DNA of 42,975 bases. Source: a virus. The notes under the pieces were generated by a model. That model was not told the origin of the DNA. It worked only from the letters and a program-made list of their open reading frames with translations, and made no database searches. The first letter of the stretch is position 1; each line of letters starts with the position of its first letter. The position numbers and the translations under genes were made by a program. Positions 28,952 to 35,964 of the stretch are shown here, in pieces. The stretch is taken from positions 1-42,975 of the IMG/VR virus record IMGVR_UViG_3300006880_000029, one strand, 5' to 3'.

Positions 28952-29158
28952 CTAGAGGTCGGGACGCTGCGCGAGGATCGAGCCAGCCAGCGTTCCCAGT
29001 AGGTACACCGGCAGCACGAGAACGAGCGCGATCAGAAGGTGCACGCCCGCGAACAAAAGAATGACGCACACCAGCAGCACAACTCCGGGGCCGAGCACTC
29101 GCACCAGCAACTTCTCAGCTCGTTGAAGTTCGTAGTTGCGTTCACCCATCGTCTTCAC
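28952..29158 (-). CDS. Small two-helix membrane protein
   Basis: 68 residues (GTG 29158; an ATG lies three codons in). A charged start then LGPGVVLLVCVILLFAGVH and LLIALVLVLPVYLLGTLAG, two closely spaced membrane helices. It precedes the 28586 membrane gene by nine bases. Size and shape resemble holins or small accessory membrane proteins, but nothing else points to lysis. Confidence 0.55.
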   Translation of the reverse strand: MKTMGERNYELQRAEKLLVRVLGPGVVLLVCVILLFAGVHLLIALVLVLPVYLLGTLAGSILAQRPDL

Positions 29159-29342
29159 CGAGGTACCTCAGCAGTTCATGGACGTCGTCTTGGTGAACGC
29201 GCAGCGCGCGCATCACCTGCTGCTCCCACGTCACGGTGTTGGCCTCGTCGTGGGGGTGCACCACCCGGGACACGACGAAGTCGCGCGTCTCGCCGCGACG
29301 ATCGTCGGTGACGCGCAGCACGACGTCGATCCTACTGATCAT
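29142..29342 (-). CDS. Small hypothetical protein
   Basis: 66 residues, ATG inside the end of the 29332 gene. RIDVVLRVTDDRRGETRDFVVSRVV is a beta hairpin-like start; the rest is helical and acidic. Not recognised. Confidence 0.5.
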   Translation of the reverse strand: MISRIDVVLRVTDDRRGETRDFVVSRVVHPHDEANTVTWEQQVMRALRVHQDDVHELLRYLGEDDG

Positions 29343-29625
29343 CGCGATGATGACGACCGAGCGAGGGTTCGAAATTCACCGGCGCGCCGGACGCGTCCAG
29401 CCACACGCGGTGCGCCTCGCGCACGTCGGCCGCGACCTGCTCCAGCGCGGCCGCCGTCACCTCCGAGACCTCGTCCGCGACGCAGCGAAACGTGCCCACC
29501 GGGTACTCGGTCGGCGGCGCGGCGTCGTCGCCACCGTTGCCGATGCGAATCACGATCTCGCCGTACTTCAGCTGCGGTTGCGGTGGCGCGGTCAGCGCGT
29601 CACTCGGGTCGTTGAGAGTCGTCAT
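29332..29625 (-). CDS. Hypothetical protein
   Basis: 97 residues from ATG at 29625, preceded by GGAGG six bases away; an ATG two codons upstream is too near the site. KYGEIVIRIGNGGDDA starts a beta-rich part and the middle is helical and Ala-rich (EVTAAALEQVAADVREAHRV). Overlaps the nucleotidyltransferase-like gene by 26 bases. Unknown. Confidence 0.5.
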   Translation of the reverse strand: MTTLNDPSDALTAPPQPQLKYGEIVIRIGNGGDDAAPPTEYPVGTFRCVADEVSEVTAAALEQVAADVREAHRVWLDASGAPVNFEPSLGRHHRDDQ

Positions 29626-30439
29626 AATCATCCTCCGTAAAGAAACCGGTCGTCCACATGTACTCGTGTGCGTCGATCAGAAACGCACTCACGGCCGCGT
29701 GATCAGGTCGATCCGGGAGCGGCGAGCGACCGTTCGGACCAAGTAGTGCCTCGAGTTGAACCTCAAGATCGCGAGCGACGTCGAGAGCCTCCTTCATCGA
29801 GTGCTGACCTACCCGCAGTTCGCGCAGCCACTCGGCGTCCGACTCCCTCATTGGTAGCGTGAAGCGACCGGTGCGCAACAGCTCCACGCCCTGGAGGCCG
29901 AGACGCACCATGTGATGCGCAAACTTCGTGTCGAAGCCGTAGCGCTCGATCAGCTCCGGTCGGTTGGTCGCGCCGCCACGCTGACCGAGCAGCTTCTCGC
30001 GCTGCGACCGCATGTAGCCCAGAAACCGATGACCCGCCCGACGCGACAGCAGAAACTCCGGGGTGCGCCGCAGGCTCGCGCCGACGTCGTTCAGGTACAC
30101 GAGCTGCTCGCGCGCCACGAACAGCGGCACCAGGATCGACGGGTTGCCCTGGATCGCCAGGTGCGTCCACTTGCGCAGCGCGTACACCGTCAGGTCAACG
30201 TCACCCGGACCGGACCGGACGCCGGTCGGCTGCGTGCGCCACTCGTACTGGTCGAAGCGCTCCAGGCCGATCACGCAGTCCCGTGGTGGGACGCAGAGAC
30301 CCATCTCATCGCGGTCGTCCTGGTCGTCGATCGCGCAGCCGGTGACGGTCGAGCCGACGCGCGTGAGCAGCACCATGCCGCGTCGTGCCACGTCACGCGC
30401 GTGATTCGGTTCTTCACCCTGAAACGCGGGGTGTCTCAC
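29600..30439 (-). CDS. RlaP-like nucleotidyltransferase
   Basis: 279 residues. LLTRVGSTVTGCAIDDQDDRDEMGL holds the G-S motif and the Asp cluster of a DNA polymerase beta-type nucleotidyltransferase, and GDVDLTVYALRKWTHLAIQGNP is the third acidic strand and following helix, as in the RlaP family common in phages. A C-terminal helical domain follows. It would transfer a nucleotide to RNA or protein; the target is unknown. The start overlaps the previous stop (GTGA). Confidence 0.65.
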   Translation of the reverse strand: MRHPAFQGEEPNHARDVARRGMVLLTRVGSTVTGCAIDDQDDRDEMGLCVPPRDCVIGLERFDQYEWRTQPTGVRSGPGDVDLTVYALRKWTHLAIQGNPSILVPLFVAREQLVYLNDVGASLRRTPEFLLSRRAGHRFLGYMRSQREKLLGQRGGATNRPELIERYGFDTKFAHHMVRLGLQGVELLRTGRFTLPMRESDAEWLRELRVGQHSMKEALDVARDLEVQLEALLGPNGRSPLPDRPDHAAVSAFLIDAHEYMWTTGFFTEDDYDDSQRPE

Positions 30440-30852
30440 GTGTGATCACCCTCCTTGGCGACCTGCTCGTCCCAGGCCGGAGTCCTCGGCGTCACGCCGA
30501 TTACCGGCCACTCCTCGACGTCGTCGTGAGTGCGCTCCTCACCGGTCATGACGTTCCACCAGATGCCGCCGACGGCGTCGTCCGTGGAGTGGCCGCCGTA
30601 CCTGTCGACCTTGATCCACACGTCCGCGTTCGCACCGCGCACCGTGCCAACCAGGTCGCGCGACGGGTGATCGAACGACCGCGTCACCGTGACGCGCACA
30701 CCCCTCGTCTTCAACCAGGTCGGGTCGAATCGGTAGTCCAGGTCGGTGGGCTTGATCACCCCAGTGGGCGTGACAACGCCAGGAAGGACCACCTCGACCT
30801 CGTCACCGGGACGCAGCGTCGGCCACTCGTTGTCATCTTCGGTACGCGTCAT
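30436..30852 (-). CDS. Hypothetical protein
   Basis: 138 residues from ATG at 30852 with GGAG seven bases upstream. Beta-rich: WPTLRPGDEVEVVLPGVVTP is a barrel-like start, then GVRVTVTRSFDHP, ANADVWIKVDRYGG and a Trp-rich centre. Could be a small binding barrel. Not recognised. Confidence 0.55.
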   Translation of the reverse strand: MTRTEDDNEWPTLRPGDEVEVVLPGVVTPTGVIKPTDLDYRFDPTWLKTRGVRVTVTRSFDHPSRDLVGTVRGANADVWIKVDRYGGHSTDDAVGGIWWNVMTGEERTHDDVEEWPVIGVTPRTPAWDEQVAKEGDHT

Positions 30853-30888
30853 TGGTCTACTCCGTTCGTTCACGTTCACTCCGATCGA

Positions 30889-31278
30889 TCAGTGGCGCGC
30901 GTCGAGCAGGCCCGCCAACAGCTCCTCGGACGCACCCGCGCGTACCAGTCGACGATACGCGCTCGGGTTGACGCCGAGACGGCGTCGGAACGCGGCGTTG
31001 AACGTCGCCGTGGAGCGGTAGCCGACGATCTCGCCGACGTCGCGAATGCGGCCCGGCTCGCGCAGCAACCTGCACGCGAGCTCGACGCGCAGGCGCTCAA
31101 CGTACCGCCACGGCGACTCGCCGTACGTGATGCTGAAGCACTCCTGAACGTAGCGGGCGTTGAACCAGACCTCGCAGCTGAGGCGCTTAATCGTGAGCGT
31201 CGGCTCGAACGCCCGCTCGGTCAGTCGGTCGCGCAGCGTCCGCACGGCGTCATCCAGCGTGGGAACATGCGGTGTCAC
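30889..31278 (-). CDS. AraC-type HTH regulator
   Basis: 129 residues from GTG at 31278, GGAGAG six bases upstream. It consists of the AraC/XylS DNA-binding domain only: first HTH LTIKRLSCEVWFNARYVQECF, linker SPWRYVERLRVELACRLL, second HTH IRDVGEIVGYRSTATFNAAF, then RRRLGVNPSAYRR. No ligand domain. Probably a transcription activator of phage or host genes. Confidence 0.85.
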   Translation of the reverse strand: MTPHVPTLDDAVRTLRDRLTERAFEPTLTIKRLSCEVWFNARYVQECFSITYGESPWRYVERLRVELACRLLREPGRIRDVGEIVGYRSTATFNAAFRRRLGVNPSAYRRLVRAGASEELLAGLLDARH

Positions 31279-31321
31279 GACGTGCTCTCCTACTCTCTCC
31301 GTCTTCACGTCGGCACGCGTC

Positions 31322-31642
31322 CTACAGTCTACCCGAGTGCGCCGCCGTACACGGCGGACATCGGCAGCCGTACGTCACGTAGCCGCTGTGCGAGCCGTGC
31401 GGCGCACGAGGATGATACCAGCGGTTGCGCCGCATGACGCGCTCGGCGCGCAGTCGGGTGCGCATTCCCTGAATGTACACCCTGGACGCCTCGCGGCAGG
31501 GATCACAGCCGCAGCCGTAGTGCCCGTACCCCACGCACGTGCCGTGCTGCGCGGTCGGAGGCAGCTCGATCGGCACTCGGCTACGTGCCCGCTTCCTGGT
31601 GATCGATCTCACCTCCTTGATACAGCGTGCGGGTAAACTCAC
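31322..31642 (-). CDS. Zinc-type protein with two YGC-C repeats
   Basis: 106 residues; GTG at 31642 with GAGGAT upstream, overlapping the 31581 gene by 62 bases. Two copies of the motif HGT/S...GY..YGCxCxxC: HGTCVGYGHYGCGCDPCREA and HGSHSGYVTYGCRCPPCTAA. A double form of the family at 28022, 28298 and 31826. The linker between repeats is basic (RTRLRAERVMRRNRW). Unknown role. Confidence 0.6.
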   Translation of the reverse strand: MSLPARCIKEVRSITRKRARSRVPIELPPTAQHGTCVGYGHYGCGCDPCREASRVYIQGMRTRLRAERVMRRNRWYHPRAPHGSHSGYVTYGCRCPPCTAAHSGRL

Positions 31643-31829
31643 GATCCTCGTACCGGGTGAAGCGCGTGTGATCCACCAGCGCGCCGATCAGCGCCACGAG
31701 CGCGCAGCCGAGCAGCGTCGCGCGCAGCGCGGACCAGCCGTCGGCGACGATCGAGCCGAGCGCGCCGCCGATACCCACGGCGCCGATCACGATGATCGTC
31801 GCGTCGATCGCGCGCACGACGCGCGTCAC
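31581..31829 (-). CDS. Small membrane protein
   Basis: 82 residues from GTG at 31829, which overlaps the stop of the upstream gene as GTGA. Hydrophobic segments AIDATIIVIGAVGIGGALGS and ALRATLLGCALVALIGAL suggest two membrane helices, followed by a charged tail. Its last 62 bases lie under the 31322 gene. Function unknown. Confidence 0.6.
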   Translation of the reverse strand: MTRVVRAIDATIIVIGAVGIGGALGSIVADGWSALRATLLGCALVALIGALVDHTRFTRYEDREFTRTLYQGGEIDHQEAGT

Positions 31830-32095
31830 GACGAGGCGGTCAGCTGGCCGGCGATGCGCCGCCGCTCGCGGTTCAGCGCGTTGCGCACCCGCCGAGCGCG
31901 CTGACCCCGCTGGTACAGCCGCACCGCCTCGGTGCAGAGCACGCAGCGACAACCGTAGTTTGTGTACGTTGCGTCCGTCCCGTGTCGTCCGTGTGGTGAC
32001 ACCAGGCGGCCGTCGATCAGCACGCGCGCGGCGTAGCGCCGCTGCCGCAGGTCGCGCATCTGCTGCGCCGACATTCCCACTCTCATCGTCTCCAT
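31826..32095 (-). CDS. Small zinc-type protein, YGC-C family
   Basis: 89 residues at most; ATG at 32095, or the ATG at 32074 which is nearer to a purine stretch. RRYAARVLIDGRLVSPHGRH and GTDATYTNYGCRCVLCTEA match 28022 and 28298 over the whole central part. The N-terminal Cys pair is missing. C-terminus basic. Stop overlaps the following membrane gene. Confidence 0.6.
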   Translation of the reverse strand: METMRVGMSAQQMRDLRQRRYAARVLIDGRLVSPHGRHGTDATYTNYGCRCVLCTEAVRLYQRGQRARRVRNALNRERRRIAGQLTASS

Positions 32096-32124
32096 CTGTG
32101 CGATCGGTGGCGCTCATCACTCTC

Positions 32125-32598
32125 CTACAGCACGGCTCGGTTCTCGTACGCGTCACGCAGGTCGTCGTCGTGCCCCACGGCCTGCGCGAGCGCGCGCGCC
32201 GCCGGGCGCGTGAGAAACGGATCGCGATCGCGGTTGCGAATCGTGTACAGCTCGATCACCTCCGTCGGTGAGAACGCGCGATCGTGACGAACGTAGTTCG
32301 ACTCACCCGGGACGATCGTGCGTCCCGCGTGATGCAGCACGTACTCGTTGCGCTGAATCCGAAAGATGCGCGTCTCGAACCAGCGGCACACGCCGCAGCG
32401 CTCCTCGGTGGTGGCGTACACGCCCGCGTGATTGATGTGATGCAGGCGCCTCGAACTTCCCATGCCGAGGAAGCGCGCGTCCAGCACGAGCACGCCGTCC
32501 CGCACCTGCCGGTCCTCGACGCTCGACGTCGGCAGACGCCAGGTGGCGTCCTCGCCGCTGCGGTCGCCGTTCGGCAGTTCCAGGGTAAGATCGTTCAC
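32125..32598 (-). CDS. Hypothetical protein
   Basis: 157 residues from GTG; leader has GGAACGAAGGGAAC, the same unit seen before several other genes. RRLHHINHAGVYATTEERCGVCRWFETRIFRI contains His residues and a CGVC pair that could bind metal; NEYVLHHAGRTIVPGE and FLTRPAARALAQAVG follow. Not recognised. Lies at the head of a small operon after a 400-base gap. Confidence 0.6.
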   Translation of the reverse strand: MNDLTLELPNGDRSGEDATWRLPTSSVEDRQVRDGVLVLDARFLGMGSSRRLHHINHAGVYATTEERCGVCRWFETRIFRIQRNEYVLHHAGRTIVPGESNYVRHDRAFSPTEVIELYTIRNRDRDPFLTRPAARALAQAVGHDDDLRDAYENRAVL

Positions 32599-33001
32599 GG
32601 TTAGTTCCCTTCGTTCCCGCGGTTCCCTCGCCTCGATCGTAGTCGACGCCGTCGCAACGGCGCGGACTCACGCGCGGCGCGTGCCTCGACGCGCACGTCA
32701 GCTCGATGCGCTGACGTCACGACGCCGGAACCTGAGGCGTAGGCGCTGAACTCACCTCCCATCGGTCGCGACGAGCGGACCCGAGCGCGCGGCGCGTCCC
32801 GGCCGGCTGATGGTTGCCGTAACGCGCCGCGCGTCGAGTGAAACGCGTGCGGTAGCTGACCCACATCGTCCCGCTGTTAGGTCACACGCGTCTCAGGTCC
32901 TCGTCGTTCGCTGGTTGACTCGTCGTTGATCGCCGGTCGTTCGTCGCGTTTCAACGTAGCGCGCCGCGTCAACGTCACGCGACGCGCGGCGGGTCGCCAG
33001 G
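32599..33001. other. Gene-poor gap with possible small ORF
   Basis: About 400 bases with many CG-rich inverted repeats (e.g. gcgccgcgcg, acgccgtcgcaacggcg). On the minus strand an ATG at 32866 opens a 49-residue frame ending at 32717 (start MWVSYRTRFTRRAARYG), basic, with no clear binding site. I see no recognisable promoter consensus. Probably regulatory or decaying DNA. Confidence 0.35.
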
Positions 33002-33232
33002 TCAGCCGCGCGCGAACGTCAGCAGGCCGGTGAACGTCGCCGTGGGCAGCGCGATGCGCGGACCCTCGCGATCCTTGCTGTCGCGCACCTGCACGCCGCT
33101 GCACACGACGTCGTGCGCGGCCTCAACGCACGCGCCCGACGACGCCGAGCGGGTTGACTTGCGCCAGCGCAGCTCAACGCACTCGTCCTCCTGCGTGAAC
33201 GACGACTTTCGCCACGGTGAGAAGTGCTCCAC
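33002..33232 (-). CDS. DUF397 family protein
   Basis: 76 residues from GTG at 33232, AGGAGG six bases upstream. PWRKSSFTQ and RWRKSTRSASSGACVEAA, then GVQVRDSKDREGPRIALP and FTGLLTFARG follow the DUF397 pattern (W-x-K-S-S, CVEV, VRDSK, L-x-F). The W-R-K-S unit is present twice. In Streptomyces these proteins stand beside XRE-type regulators and affect development; BldB is a distant relative. In a phage it may interfere with or mimic that host system. Confidence 0.75.
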   Translation of the reverse strand: MEHFSPWRKSSFTQEDECVELRWRKSTRSASSGACVEAAHDVVCSGVQVRDSKDREGPRIALPTATFTGLLTFARG

Positions 33233-33297
33233 GTACTTCCTCCTAGGGGTGAGATGAATCCGCGCGGCGCGCGAGACGTCCCTCGTGGTAGTAGTAC

Positions 33298-33462
33298 CTA
33301 CTTGGTGGGGTAGTCGCACTGGCCGGGGGTCTGCGAGCACGAGCCGTTTGGCGACTCGGGGCCACGTGGCTTGCAGGCGCTGAGCGCGCCGGAGCCGACC
33401 AGCACCAGACCGGACAGCAGCACCGCGACCACGCGGGTGGTGCGACGAACGCGAGGTAACAC
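33298..33462 (-). CDS. Small lipoprotein
   Basis: 54 residues from GTG at 33462 with GGAGAG five bases upstream. RRTTRVVAVLLSGLVLVG and lipobox ALSAC form a type II signal; the mature part is only about 25 residues with CSQTPGQC. The second short lipoprotein of the region. Surface-exposed; role unknown. Confidence 0.6.
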   Translation of the reverse strand: MLPRVRRTTRVVAVLLSGLVLVGSGALSACKPRGPESPNGSCSQTPGQCDYPTK

Positions 33463-33540
33463 GACATCTCTCCAGTGATCCGTAGGTTCTCGAGCGGGGT
33501 GACCACGACGGTCACACATGAGCATTACGTCTACCTCACG

Positions 33541-33843
33541 TTACCGTGCCTGGGGGTAGTCGCGTGACCGGCCGGCGGGCGAGTGCTGGATGGCGTCGGA
33601 GTCGCCGGCCGGTCGCGCGTCGTCAACGCTACGCGTCGGCGTCGTTGCGGCGTCACGCGCCCGCGCACGTGCCGCGTGCACCTCGGCCCAGAGCTCGCGC
33701 GTCCGCTCGCCGGCGCGACGCGTGGACTCGGCCCAGAACTCGGTGCCGCGACCGTGCTCCGGACACGCCGAGCTGAGGTTGCGGACGCCGGTGGCGTGCG
33801 TCCCCGCGTACAGCTCGGGACAGCGGCAGGTCGCGTCACTCAC
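33541..33843 (-). CDS. Hypothetical protein
   Basis: 100 residues from GTG at 33843, overlapping the previous stop (GTGA). ATCRCPELYAGTHATGVRN and SACPEHGRGTEFW hold two Cys pairs with His, as in small zinc proteins, then a long Arg/Ala helix (RRAGERTRELWAEVHAARAR). Otherwise unknown. Confidence 0.55.
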   Translation of the reverse strand: MSDATCRCPELYAGTHATGVRNLSSACPEHGRGTEFWAESTRRAGERTRELWAEVHAARARARDAATTPTRSVDDARPAGDSDAIQHSPAGRSRDYPQAR

Positions 33844-34025
33844 GGCGTCAACGACCGCCACGGACCGGCGCCGTGCGGTGGCCACTCGCAGAGAGACGGA
33901 CGCACGCCGTGGTTCTCTCGGGGGTCGTACCAGCCGTGACCGGTCCAGACCACTCGAAGCCCCGTTGGATCGACGAGGTTCAGCCGCCGTCTCGGCGGCG
34001 GCTCGCCCCGGGTGTAGATCCTCAC
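33840..34025 (-). CDS. Small hypothetical protein
   Basis: 61 residues from GTG, beginning two bases after the tRNA-like element. LNLVDPTGLRVVWTGHGWYD is a beta-turn-rich stretch; the rest is Pro- and Trp-rich. No family. Confidence 0.45.
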   Translation of the reverse strand: MRIYTRGEPPPRRRLNLVDPTGLRVVWTGHGWYDPRENHGVRPSLCEWPPHGAGPWRSLTP

Positions 34026-34026
34026 G

Positions 34027-34093
34027 AGCCCCGGCTGGGACTCGAACCCAGCCTCGTCGACCTGATCGGGATCGACGCGCGACCTCGCGGGGC
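34027..34093 (-). tRNA. tRNA-like element with a shrunken anticodon arm
   Basis: 67 bases in normal (not permuted) order: acceptor GCCCCG/CGGGGC (six pairs), D stem GGTC/GATC, T arm CTGGG-TTCGAGT-CCCAG. Between D and T arms only a small hairpin CGA-TCAGG-TCG fits; no 5-bp, 7-loop anticodon arm. Either a degenerate tRNA or a tRNA mimic. No anticodon is assigned. Confidence 0.4.
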
Positions 34094-34097
34094 GCGG

Positions 34098-34451
34098 CTA
34101 GCGCACGCCGCGCAGCGCGGCGTACAGCGCGACGGCCGCCACCAGTAGGCTAAGAATGACGGCGACGCGCTGCACCGGCGTCCAGCGGCGGTCCGACTCG
34201 CGCAGTCGCGACTCGCCGTCGGCGTGCAGCGCCGCGGCGGTCGACGCCGCCGAGGCTGCCTGACTGACCGCCTGATCGGCCAGCCGCTGCAGGTCCAGCT
34301 CCACCTGGGTCAGCGTCTGCGCGATGTCCGCGAGGTGCCCGTTGATCGCCGAGAAGTGCCGGTCGTGATCGGCGAGACGCGTCTCGATCGCACCGGCGGT
34401 GACGCCGCGCTCGTACTCGCCACGCACGCCGCTCTGGGCATCGCTGGACAC
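34098..34451 (-). CDS. Coiled-coil protein with C-terminal membrane anchor
   Basis: 117 residues from GTG at 34451. ETRLADHDRHFSAINGHLADIAQTLTQVELDLQRLADQ is a heptad-type helix, then Ala-rich AASAASTAAALHADGES and a final hydrophobic segment (VAVILSLLVAAVALYAAL). The shape resembles phage tail-anchored or hemolysin-XhlA-like proteins (helix plus C-terminal TM). Lysis function is a guess. Confidence 0.55.
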   Translation of the reverse strand: MSSDAQSGVRGEYERGVTAGAIETRLADHDRHFSAINGHLADIAQTLTQVELDLQRLADQAVSQAASAASTAAALHADGESRLRESDRRWTPVQRVAVILSLLVAAVALYAALRGVR

Positions 34452-34477
34452 GCGACCAGCGTAGCAACGGGATCGGC

Positions 34478-34582
34478 CTAGGGGCGGCGACGCAGCTCTC
34501 GCCACAGCGCCCACGCCGCGACGCCCAGCGTGATCGGGACCAGCGCCAGCCTAACCAGACCCACGAGCAGGTCGGGAGTCAC
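34478..34582 (-). CDS. Small membrane protein, 34 residues
   Basis: GTG at 34582 overlaps the preceding stop (GTGA). The peptide is one hydrophobic helix (LLVGLVRLALVPITLGVAAW) with a basic end LWRELRRRP. Together with the next gene's C-terminal anchor it makes a pair of tiny membrane proteins. Function unknown. Confidence 0.55.
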   Translation of the reverse strand: MTPDLLVGLVRLALVPITLGVAAWALWRELRRRP

Positions 34583-34896
34583 GCGCACGGTTCGGGCTCG
34601 ACCGGGACGTGCGCACGCTCCGGCCAGTGCCACGTTCCGCCGGGGTAGCTCAACGCGAGGATCGTCGAGCGGTCCGCCGCGACCCCGACGTCGCCGTCGT
34701 GACGCTCGCAGCCGCCGTTGGCCAGGTCCCGGAAGAACAGCCCGGTCGGGTTCAGCACCGCGAGACCGACGACGCCTGGGTCGTGCTCGAACACCTCGGT
34801 GACGATCGCCGCGCGGCACAGTGAGTGATACTCACCGCCGGGCGTGCCGAACGAGACGTAGTGCACGATCCGCCCGACGGTGGGTAGCTGACTCAC
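34579..34896 (-). CDS. Conserved actinophage hypothetical protein
   Basis: 105 residues. PTVGRIVHYVSFGTPGGEYHSLCRAAIVTEV, GLAVLNPTGLFF and GGTWHWPERA are a sequence pattern I know from many Streptomyces phages and actinobacterial genomes, of unknown function. Beta-rich and probably a small barrel. Its presence supports the actinobacterial host. Confidence 0.75.
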   Translation of the reverse strand: MSQLPTVGRIVHYVSFGTPGGEYHSLCRAAIVTEVFEHDPGVVGLAVLNPTGLFFRDLANGGCERHDGDVGVAADRSTILALSYPGGTWHWPERAHVPVEPEPCA

Positions 34897-34909
34897 GACG
34901 TCCGCGCGC

Positions 34910-35056
34910 CTAGTTGTGCGTCATGTCGACGCCGTTGTGGGTCATGTCGTGCGTCATACCCGGGTCGTCGCCGGCGCTCGCCGGCGAGGCGGCCAGCGCG
35001 GCGATCGCCACGACGCCCGCGAGCAGCGCGACCAGTCGAGCTACGGTGATCTTCAC
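34910..35056 (-). CDS. Small secreted Met/His-rich peptide
   Basis: 48 residues from GTG with a purine leader GAGGGAGAACGAAC. VARLVALLAGVVAIAALAAS is a Sec signal with cleavage after ASA; the mature peptide of about 20 residues is DDPGMTHDMTHNGVDMTHN, three Met-Thr-His units. Met and His in this rhythm can bind copper, but this is inference. Not recognised from any known family. Confidence 0.6.
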   Translation of the reverse strand: MKITVARLVALLAGVVAIAALAASPASAGDDPGMTHDMTHNGVDMTHN

Positions 35057-35192
35057 GTTCGTTCTCCCTCGATCGTCGGTGCGGATGAGGCGCGCGACCC
35101 GGGTGCCGAGCCGCGCGGCTCACCGCGTGCCCCCTAGCCAGGAGACGAGAACGACGCTAGTTGACGACGTCAACGCCGTGACGCGACGGGCG

Positions 35193-35720
35193 TCACGCGT
35201 CCGGGGTGACCTCCTCGGGCGGACCGGCGGTGATCTCCAGCCGCTGCGCGTCGCCGGAGACCACGACGATCAGCAGGTCGCCGGTGACGGTCGGCATCCC
35301 GGTCGCGATCGCCTCCGCGTGCACGGTCGCCTGCCCCAGGGTGCCGGTCGCGGCCGCCACGGCGGTGCCGTCCGAGTTGTCGGTCAGGTTGATCACGGTC
35401 GCGTCGTCGACCGTGAACGTCACGGTCGCGCCGGTCGGCGCGGTGGTCGGGTTGCCCACCTCGTCCGTCCAGGACACGGACAGCGTAACCTTCTTATCGG
35501 CCTGCAGGTCCACGATGACGTCTACCTCCGGTCGTCGCGTTGCGTCGTTCACGTTGTGAGTCATGTGCGTGGGCGCGTGGCGCAGCTGATCACGCGCCGC
35601 ACCGGTGATCGGTCGGGGCGGCGCGACGCGCCACACCAACCGCAGGTGACGGCCCTTGAGCAGCCAGCGCTCCTCGTGAACGAGGTCGCCGTAGTCGGTG
35701 ATCTTGCCACGCGGCAGCAC
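35193..35720 (-). CDS. Ig-like domain protein
   Basis: 175 residues. From about residue 60: EVDVIVDLQADKKVTLSVSW, PTGATVTFTVDDATVINLTDN, DGTAVAAATG and GQATVHAEAIATGM make the repeated strands of a bacterial Ig-like (Big-2-type) domain. The first ~52 residues (LVHEERWLLKGRHLRLVWRV) are different; an ATG at 35564 could be the true start. Such domains decorate virions; here the gene is at the edge of the minus-strand block. Confidence 0.6.
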   Translation of the reverse strand: MLPRGKITDYGDLVHEERWLLKGRHLRLVWRVAPPRPITGAARDQLRHAPTHMTHNVNDATRRPEVDVIVDLQADKKVTLSVSWTDEVGNPTTAPTGATVTFTVDDATVINLTDNSDGTAVAAATGTLGQATVHAEAIATGMPTVTGDLLIVVVSGDAQRLEITAGPPEEVTPDA

Positions 35721-35964
35721 GCTGCGAGCCTACCAGAGGCGAGGTCGTGAGGCCGACGAGGGGCCCCGGGAGTGGCCGGACCGGGGGTCGCGCGACCGGT
35801 GACGCGGCGCGTCCCGCTTCGTAGATTGGACCAACGCGTCCCGCTCGCCGGACGCCTGACCTCGGCTCGTGGAGGGGGAACCAGGTACGTCGAGGCGACG
35901 CCCGGCGAGCGGAGTTGCACCGATCGAACCGCAGCGGTGTCACACCTTGAACGGAGATCCGATC
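35721..35964. other. Divergent intergenic region
   Basis: About 240 bases between the last minus-strand gene and the plus-strand primase. It should hold promoters for both directions. I see only weak candidates (GTAGATT near 35822). No repeat or tRNA is visible. Confidence 0.4.

Noticed and set aside
32601-32864. 87-residue Arg-rich frame on the minus strand
   Set aside because: Composition looks like an out-of-frame translation of GC-rich DNA, no ribosome-binding site, no overlap with neighbours.
34893-35123. 76-residue Arg-rich frame on the minus strand
   Set aside because: It is the shadow of the secreted Met/His-rich peptide gene, which has a real signal peptide and start site in another frame.
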